From Streptomyces sp. M41(2017) (lineage in GTDB: Bacteria; Actinomycetota; Actinomycetes; Streptomycetales; Streptomycetaceae): a stretch of 64,000 nucleotides of DNA. Under the pieces are notes generated by a model. The model worked only from the letters and a program-made list of their open reading frames with translations. It was not told the DNA's origin and did no database searches. The position numbers and the translations under genes are program-made. The stretch spans positions 5,804,368 through 5,868,367 of the forward strand of contig NZ_MWFK01000001.1 of assembly GCF_002078175.1 (NCBI RefSeq), read 5' to 3'. Below, piece by piece: positions 59,297 through 64,000 of the stretch; positions within the stretch are counted from its first letter, which is position 1, and every line of letters starts with the position of its first letter.

Positions 59297-61477
59297 TCAC
59301 CGTAGGTCGCGGGACCGACCCTGCGTCCGGCGTGCGTCCCTTCCGTCGTCCCGTACGGGCGGCGACGGCGTGTCCGCGTCGCCCCCGCCGACGGTCGCCA
59401 GATCCGCCGCGAGGTTCCGCAGCCAGCCGTCGATGTCGACCAGCGAGGGTCGTACGAGCGGTGGGGCCGCCGAGATGACCTCGGTCGGAAGGGGTGGCGT
59501 CCGCACGTGTACGCCGCCCGGCGGGAAGGTCGCGGCCCGTTCCAGGGCCGTGGTCAGCCGGGCGACCGACTCCCGCGCCCATCGAACGGCGTCGGGCGGC
59601 GCGGGGCCGTGGTCCAGCCGGGGCAGCCAGTGCGCCCCGGCCATCGCGTGGGAACCGCAGTTGAGCGCCGCGAGCCAGTCGGGACCGCCACCGCCGGGGC
59701 CTCTGCCGCCCTCCGTCCGGTACTGCGCGTAGGCGCCCTCGGCGATCCGGAGCCGGTGCCGGGCAAGCCGCAGCGCCTCCTCGGTCGCGTCGCCCCGAGC
59801 GCGTGCCTCGTCGGGCGCGTCGACCAGATCGGCGATGGTGAGCGCGACCAGACGCGCCACGGCACGCAGCAGCTCGGCGGCACTGCGCCGGAGCTCCGCG
59901 CGGGCCCCGGCGGGCCAGGCCAGCACGCCGCAGAGCAGACCGATCGTGCATCCCGTCAGGACGTCGAGGAGCCGTACCTCCGCGAGGCGCCAGGTGGCCG
60001 GCGTGAGCTGGCTGAACGCGGCGGACACCACCAGGGTGAACAGGCCCTGCGCCCAGGCGGGTCCGGCGATCGGCCCCACGGCGAAGGCCACAAACATGGC
60101 CGGTACGAGCACGACGGCGTACACGACGGTCGCGCCCCCCGCCCCGAACAGCAGCGCCCCGGCGGCCAGCGCGCCCAGCAGTGTGCCGACGGCCGCCGAC
60201 CGGACCGTGGACCAGGTCGCTCCAGCGGTCGTGCGGCCCAGGGTCAGGACGGCGAGCAGAACCCAGAAGCCGTGCGAGAGGTCCAGCGTTCCGGCCACGA
60301 GGCGGGCGGCTCCGAGCCCCAGGGCCGTACGGACGGCGTTCTGGAACAGCACCGAGCGCAGGGTGAGGTTGCCGGTCAGCCGTAAGGCCAGGAGGCGTGG
60401 CGTGGAGGGTCGCGCGTACCAGAACTGGTCGTGCGGCATCCCGGGTGAGCTGCGGCGGCCGCCGATCGCGACGGTGACGGCGGTCTGCACGGTCAGCGCG
60501 GACGCGGCGACGGTCAGCACGTCGGTCCTGTGCCGCAGAAGCCGGGGTGACGCCTCGGCCCGGTCCTCGGAGGGACGTGCGCGGACGGCGACGAAGGCGG
60601 CGACCTCCTCTTCGAGCATCTCCTGGCCCGGAACGGCGCGGGTGCCGCGCAGGGCGCCGGCCGTCGCGGCGCAGGCCGCGGCGACCTCACGCAGCAGGGT
60701 CGCGCAGTGCGGGTCGTCGCCCGGTCGCGGAGCGGGCTTCTCGAACGTTCGGGCCAATTGGTCCAGAACCCGCCGCGTGGCGGATCCGGCGTGCGCGAGT
60801 CCCCGGGCGGTCCGGCCCGCTCCGGTCGGGCGGGAGGCGGGTGGCATCTGCGAGAAGCGCAGTGCCCGCCCTTCGTCGCGCAGGTGCCGCGCGCGTTCGC
60901 GATCGTCACCGTGTCCCTGAGCGACCGAGACGGCCGCCTCGGCGGCGAGATCGAGGGCGGCGGCGATCCGCGCACGGTAGGACGGCGGGGACGGCGCGGG
61001 CAGGAGCACCCGTTCGCACACGATCAGCAGCACGCCACCGGCGAGCAGACCGTAGAGCCGCTCCGGCAGCGTCTGAGGGGCGTAGGGCGGGAAGCACGCG
61101 AGCACGTAGAAGAGCAGCAGCCCCGGAACCACGCCCGCGGGTGCCGGGCCGTAGGCGGCGGCGAAGGAGACGCTGAATCCGATGACCAGCATCCCCGCCA
61201 CGGCCGAGGCCGTCGTCACGGCCAGTGTGGTGCCGAGGGCGGTCAGGGCCACGGCGACCGGCAGGACCAGCAGGACCGTACGCGCGCGCTGGCGGCCGCT
61301 GCCGGGGACGGGGGAGAGGACGCCGAGCGCGATCGGTGTGAAGAGGGCGTAGACAGCGACGACGGGCCGGTCCAGTGCGTAGAGCGCGGTGTAGAAGCCG
61401 ATGAGCGAGGCTGCCGTGACCCGCGCGGCCTGGCGTGCGGCCCGAACGCGGGCGGGGGAGAAGAACCCCTGCGGCAT
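59297..61477 (-). CDS. FUSC-family membrane protein (aromatic acid exporter-like), TTA codon
   Basis: A 726-residue protein with two sets of about six membrane helices (first: ASLIGFYTALYALDRPVVAVYALFTPIAL; second: LDLSHGFWVLLAVLTLGRTTAGATW) separated and followed by cytoplasmic helical domains, the FUSC/YccS layout. Such proteins export aromatic acids or fusaric acid. The Leu codon at 60383-60385 is TTA, so synthesis should depend on bldA. AAGGAG five bases before ATG 61477 fixes the start. The downstream DUF6892-like gene begins four bases after its stop. Confidence 0.85.
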   Translation of the reverse strand: MPQGFFSPARVRAARQAARVTAASLIGFYTALYALDRPVVAVYALFTPIALGVLSPVPGSGRQRARTVLLVLPVAVALTALGTTLAVTTASAVAGMLVIGFSVSFAAAYGPAPAGVVPGLLLFYVLACFPPYAPQTLPERLYGLLAGGVLLIVCERVLLPAPSPPSYRARIAAALDLAAEAAVSVAQGHGDDRERARHLRDEGRALRFSQMPPASRPTGAGRTARGLAHAGSATRRVLDQLARTFEKPAPRPGDDPHCATLLREVAAACAATAGALRGTRAVPGQEMLEEEVAAFVAVRARPSEDRAEASPRLLRHRTDVLTVAASALTVQTAVTVAIGGRRSSPGMPHDQFWYARPSTPRLLALRLTGNLTLRSVLFQNAVRTALGLGAARLVAGTLDLSHGFWVLLAVLTLGRTTAGATWSTVRSAAVGTLLGALAAGALLFGAGGATVVYAVVLVPAMFVAFAVGPIAGPAWAQGLFTLVVSAAFSQLTPATWRLAEVRLLDVLTGCTIGLLCGVLAWPAGARAELRRSAAELLRAVARLVALTIADLVDAPDEARARGDATEEALRLARHRLRIAEGAYAQYRTEGGRGPGGGGPDWLAALNCGSHAMAGAHWLPRLDHGPAPPDAVRWARESVARLTTALERAATFPPGGVHVRTPPLPTEVISAAPPLVRPSLVDIDGWLRNLAADLATVGGGDADTPSPPVRDDGRDARRTQGRSRDLR

Positions 61478-61612
61478 CGACGCTCCTTCCCGGCGCCTCC
61501 CCGGGTCCGTCCCCGCCGTAGGTCCATTGTCGGCCGGGAGACAGGCCGCGGCAGCGCGGCGCGGGCCGTTCACCGGCCACGCGAGCGCCGACGCACCTGC
61601 CCGCTCTGCCCC

Positions 61613-62512
61613 TCAGCCGATCAGAGCCTCGGTGATCTGACGCGTGGTCTGGGCGGCGACACGGGGGTCGGTGGCGGCATAGGAGGTGTACGCGTTCAGG
61701 GCGGTGGCCAGGGCCCAGCCGCGGCCCCGGGTCCACGTCGCGTCGTCCACCCCGAGCGCCGAGCGGAAGACACCTCGGCTCGCCGCCGACATGGAGGTGA
61801 AGGCCACGGTCATGTCGCGGGCGGGGTCGCCGATGCCGAGTCCGCCGAAGTCGATGACCGCGCTGAGCCGCCCGTCGAGGGTCAGCAGGTTGCCGGTATG
61901 GAGGTCGCCGTGGAACCAGACCGGTGCGCGGTCCCATCCCGGGGCGCTCAGCGCCGCGTCCCACAGCGAGGTCAGTGCCGCCCCGTCGAAGGTGCCGGCG
62001 ACCTCGGCGATGGCGGCGCGGGTCGTACGGTCGCGGTCGGCCAGCCCGCCGGCCGTGAGGTCGGACCGGGTGCCCTCACCGGGCGTGCCGTCCGGTGCGC
62101 AGCCCTGCAGGGCGGCGAGGAAGCCGGCCAGTTCGGCGGCGGCCACGGTCGAGTCGGCCAGGGCCGCAACCGTCGCCACGTCACCGTCCAGCCAGCGGGA
62201 CACCGCCCAGGCCCACGGGTAGCCGAGGTCCGGTTCCCCGACCGCGACCGGCACGGGGATCGCGAGCGGGAGATGCGGGGCGAGCCGTGGCAGCCACACG
62301 AACTCCTTCCTGGCCTGACCGAGGGCACCGGCATGGCGGGGCAGCCGGACGGCCATCGACGCGCCGAGCCGGTGGATGACATGGTCCGAACCGGCCGGGT
62401 CGACGCGCTCCAGGGGCAGTTCGGCCCACTGCGGGAACTGTGTGTCGATCAGCCGCCTGACGAGGGCCGCGTCGATCCGGGGACGGCTGTCCTGGGTCTC
62501 CCTCGCGGGCAA
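61613..62512 (-). CDS. Aminoglycoside phosphotransferase-family kinase
   Basis: A 299-residue APH-fold kinase. The catalytic loop is WFHGDLHTGNLLTLDG (HGDxxxxN), followed by the metal motif VIDFGGLGIGDPARD. The N-lobe is SDHVIHRLGASMAVRLPRHAG. Such kinases phosphorylate aminoglycosides, macrolides or cell metabolites; the specific substrate cannot be told. Start is TTG 62512 with GGAG five bases upstream. It is divergent from the SRPBCC-ArsR pair. Confidence 0.9.
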   Translation of the reverse strand: MPARETQDSRPRIDAALVRRLIDTQFPQWAELPLERVDPAGSDHVIHRLGASMAVRLPRHAGALGQARKEFVWLPRLAPHLPLAIPVPVAVGEPDLGYPWAWAVSRWLDGDVATVAALADSTVAAAELAGFLAALQGCAPDGTPGEGTRSDLTAGGLADRDRTTRAAIAEVAGTFDGAALTSLWDAALSAPGWDRAPVWFHGDLHTGNLLTLDGRLSAVIDFGGLGIGDPARDMTVAFTSMSAASRGVFRSALGVDDATWTRGRGWALATALNAYTSYAATDPRVAAQTTRQITEALIG

Positions 62513-62655
62513 GAGCGCTCCTGTGGTCGGCCCGCGTCGTACGGCGGGCGGTCGGAGCCATCACAGTGCGCGGCGGTCCCGCCTGTCCAACGCATTCGAG
62601 AAAAGCAGGGGTCGAGACCATCGAGCCGGTGGCGCATGCCCTCGATCCTCCATCG

Positions 62656-62706
62656 TGCAACCGTGGGGTTGCACCTGATGGCCTGTTGTGCAACCCTGGA
62701 GTTGCA
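62656..62706 (+). promoter_or_regulatory. Double ArsR-type operator before the SRPBCC gene
   Basis: Operator 1, 62656-62673: TGCAACC-GTGG-GGTTGCA, perfect. Operator 2, 62689-62706: TGCAACC-CTGG-AGTTGCA, one mismatch. Centres are 33 bp apart. The layout copies that at 52643-52710 but with TGCA in place of TTCA ends. Confidence 0.75.
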
Positions 62707-62734
62707 TCTGATCGTGACGACCGAGGAGCCCTTC

Positions 62735-63181
62735 ATGAGCGAGGACCGGATCGAACGCGAGACCCTGATCGAGGCACCCCTGGACCGGGTCTGGTCGCTG
62801 GTGGCCCAGCCCGGGTTCTGGGTGGCCGACAAGGCGAGCCTGCCGGGCACCGTGGCCAAGGAGGGCGACTCGCTCGTGCTGAAGAACTCCGAGCACGGCG
62901 ACTTCCCGGTGCGGGTGGAGAAGGTGGATGCCCCGACCTACCTCGCGTACCGCTGGACGAGTGCGTTCCCCGGAGAGGAACTGCGCGAGGACAACAGCAC
63001 GCTCGTCGAGTTCACGCTGACCGAGGAGGGTGACCGGACCCGGCTGCGGGTGGTCGAGAGCGGTTTCGCGGCGCTGGCCGGCTCCGAGGAACTCCGCGGC
63101 CAGAACCTGAAGGACCACACCCAGGGCTGGCCCCTGGAGCTCGACGCGCTCAAGGAGCGCGCCGAACAGCCCTCGACGTGA
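62735..63181 (+). CDS. AHSA1-type SRPBCC protein (second module)
   Basis: A 148-residue START-like protein: RIERETLIEAPLDRVWSLVAQPGFWVADK, GDFPVRVEKVDAPTYLAYRWTSAFPGEEL, STLVEFTLTEEGDRTRLRVVESGFAAL (landmarks TLIEAPLDRVWSLV, YLAYRWTSAFPGEE, LRVVESGFAAL). GAGGAG precedes ATG 62735. Its GTGA overlap with the following ArsR gene couples translation; gene order is reversed relative to the module at 52.7 kb. Confidence 0.9.
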   Translation: MSEDRIERETLIEAPLDRVWSLVAQPGFWVADKASLPGTVAKEGDSLVLKNSEHGDFPVRVEKVDAPTYLAYRWTSAFPGEELREDNSTLVEFTLTEEGDRTRLRVVESGFAALAGSEELRGQNLKDHTQGWPLELDALKERAEQPST

Positions 63182-63549
63182 GCGAAGCACGTCCGGGGGG
63201 CGGCGGCGAAGCCGTCGACGGCGTCCTCGGTGCGCTGGCCGACCCGACACGGCGCCAACTCCTCGACCTGCTGGCCGAGATGGGCACGGGCACGGCCACG
63301 ACCCTCGCCGAACGGCTCCCCGTCTCCCGGCAGGCGGTGGTCAAACACCTCGGCGTGCTGGACAGCGCGGGGCTGGTGTCAGCCGGCCGCGTGGGACGCG
63401 AGGTGCGGTACACGCTCCGGCCCGCCGCGCTGGACGCGGCGTCCCGGTGGATGGCGGCACTCGCGGCGGACTGGGACCGACGGCTGGCGAACATCAAGCG
63501 CGTCGCGGAGACGCCGGAACCGGGGCCGCAGGCCTCCGAGACGGACTGA
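63178..63549 (+). CDS. ArsR-family repressor (second module)
   Basis: A 123-residue winged-helix regulator: DGVLGALADPTRRQLLDLLAEMGTGTATTLAERLPVSRQAVVKHLGVLDSAGLVSAGRVGREVRYTL (landmarks ALADPTRRQLLDLL and PVSRQAVVKHLGVLDSAGLV). No metal cysteines. Its recognition helix differs from the first module's (SRQAVVKHL versus TVQAVSKHI), in line with the different operators. It likely represses the whole pair. Confidence 0.92.
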   Translation: MSEARPGGGGEAVDGVLGALADPTRRQLLDLLAEMGTGTATTLAERLPVSRQAVVKHLGVLDSAGLVSAGRVGREVRYTLRPAALDAASRWMAALAADWDRRLANIKRVAETPEPGPQASETD

Positions 63550-63619
63550 CCGGCATCGGTAGGGAATGGCCGGAGTCCCTGGCGCGGGGAGGGAGCGCGA
63601 CCGCGGACGGGCCTCGTGT

Positions 63620-63650
63620 TGACCGGGAACGGCGATGCCGTTCCCGGTCA
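63620..63650 (+). terminator. Terminator after the second ArsR gene
   Basis: A perfect 14-bp stem TGACCGGGAACGGC/GCCGTTCCCGGTCA with loop GAT. Confidence 0.75.
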
Positions 63651-63819
63651 CGGTGAACGGCTCGTCCGGCCGACGGGGCAGGGCGCGGGTCTCGAGAGGT
63701 TCACCGATCGTGCCGGTCCGGTCGTCGGTGAACCCGTTCCTCGTCACCGTCTGATGTCAGCTGGGTCACGATGACTGGCGCGGACGTGGCCGACCGTGGC
63801 GTGTCTCGTTGGACCCGTC

Positions 63820-64000
63820 ATGACGATGTGGCACCAGGACAGACCCGTCACGGTCTCGGTCCGGTCTGCGGGCGCGGACTGGCTGAACGGCGCGGAGGGC
63901 GACTGCCGGTGGTGCTGTGCACTGGGCGCCCCCGAGCGGACCGAGGGCGTCCCCTCCACCGCGCCCTCCTGCGTCGAGCCCGCCGCCGCTCCGGCCGCCG
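63820..64000 (+). CDS. Partial hypothetical CDS running off the window
   Basis: From ATG 63820 (or 63826) the frame stays open to the end, with over 90% G/C at third positions. The product starts MTMWHQDRPVTVSV and has CRWCC, possibly a metal site. No family is recognised and the start has no clear ribosome site. Confidence 0.45.
   Translation, partial: MTMWHQDRPVTVSVRSAGADWLNGAEGDCRWCCALGAPERTEGVPSTAPSCVEPAAAPAA

Noticed and set aside
63379..63747. Minus-strand frame opposite the second ArsR gene
   Set aside because: Mostly antisense to a well-supported regulator and includes the terminator.

Overview
The window is a high-GC actinobacterial chromosome segment, almost certainly from Streptomyces. 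Its genes show near-saturated G/C at third codon positions, GTG and TTG starts, many ATGA stop/start overlaps, rare TTA (bldA-type) leucine codons, and families typical of the genus (SARP-AAA regulator, snapalysin, HbpS/SenS/SenR, DUF6510, DUF3040, SecDF fusion next to a MreB-like gene). I found no tRNA, rRNA, CRISPR array, transposase, integrase or prophage gene. It reads as a chromosome-arm or core-edge mosaic of small regulator-plus-target modules rather than one large gene cluster.

Left part (1-16 kb): a sulfite-oxidase-like molybdoenzyme (cut by the window edge), its ferredoxin reductase and DUF6510 form an operon. A UvrA paralogue, a 1130-residue SARP-AAA-TPR regulator and a CypX-like P450 follow. 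Then comes a block I recognise as conserved in streptomycetes: fused SecDF, a NarL-type response regulator and its sensor kinase, facing two DksA/TraR zinc-finger proteins and a shortened MreB-like ATPase that are translationally coupled.

16-30 kb: epoxide hydrolase, an HxlR/DoxX divergent pair, a secreted amidase-domain protein, a GlxA/AraC regulator, GAPDH, a GCS2-type glutamate-cysteine ligase, DUF3040 and Asp23 proteins, and a MhuD-like haem-degrading monooxygenase with all three signature residues. Next are a polyprenol-mannose-type glycosyltransferase pair (PIG-V-like plus GT2-GtrA) and a SigE-family sigma factor with its membrane partner.

30-46 kb: a CBM3-GH16 secreted glucanase faces a GntR/HutC regulator across a region carrying repeated ACCAGTT half-sites. 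An ankyrin protein, then hbpS divergent from senS-senR across a 28-bp near-palindrome (haem/redox sensing), small metabolic enzymes, a perhydrolase/chloroperoxidase, an S41 protease divergent from an ArsR-like regulator with overlapping leaderless promoters, and a large PAS-GAF-PP2C-HATPase regulator follow.

46-64 kb: an AI-2E family permease, a tandem NUDIX protein with an ABC exporter, SRPBCC and MOSC proteins, two ArsR/SRPBCC modules with different palindromic operators (TTCAACC and TGCAACC half-sites), snapalysin under a divergent LysR gene that contains a TTA codon, an acetyltransferase with a decayed gene fused in frame upstream, an aromatic-acid-exporter-like FUSC protein with a TTA codon, and an APH-type kinase. 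The strongest candidates for new biology are the DksA-DksA-MreB block with its two-component system, the two parallel ArsR/SRPBCC circuits, the GntR/GH16 operator array and the bldA-dependent protease switch.
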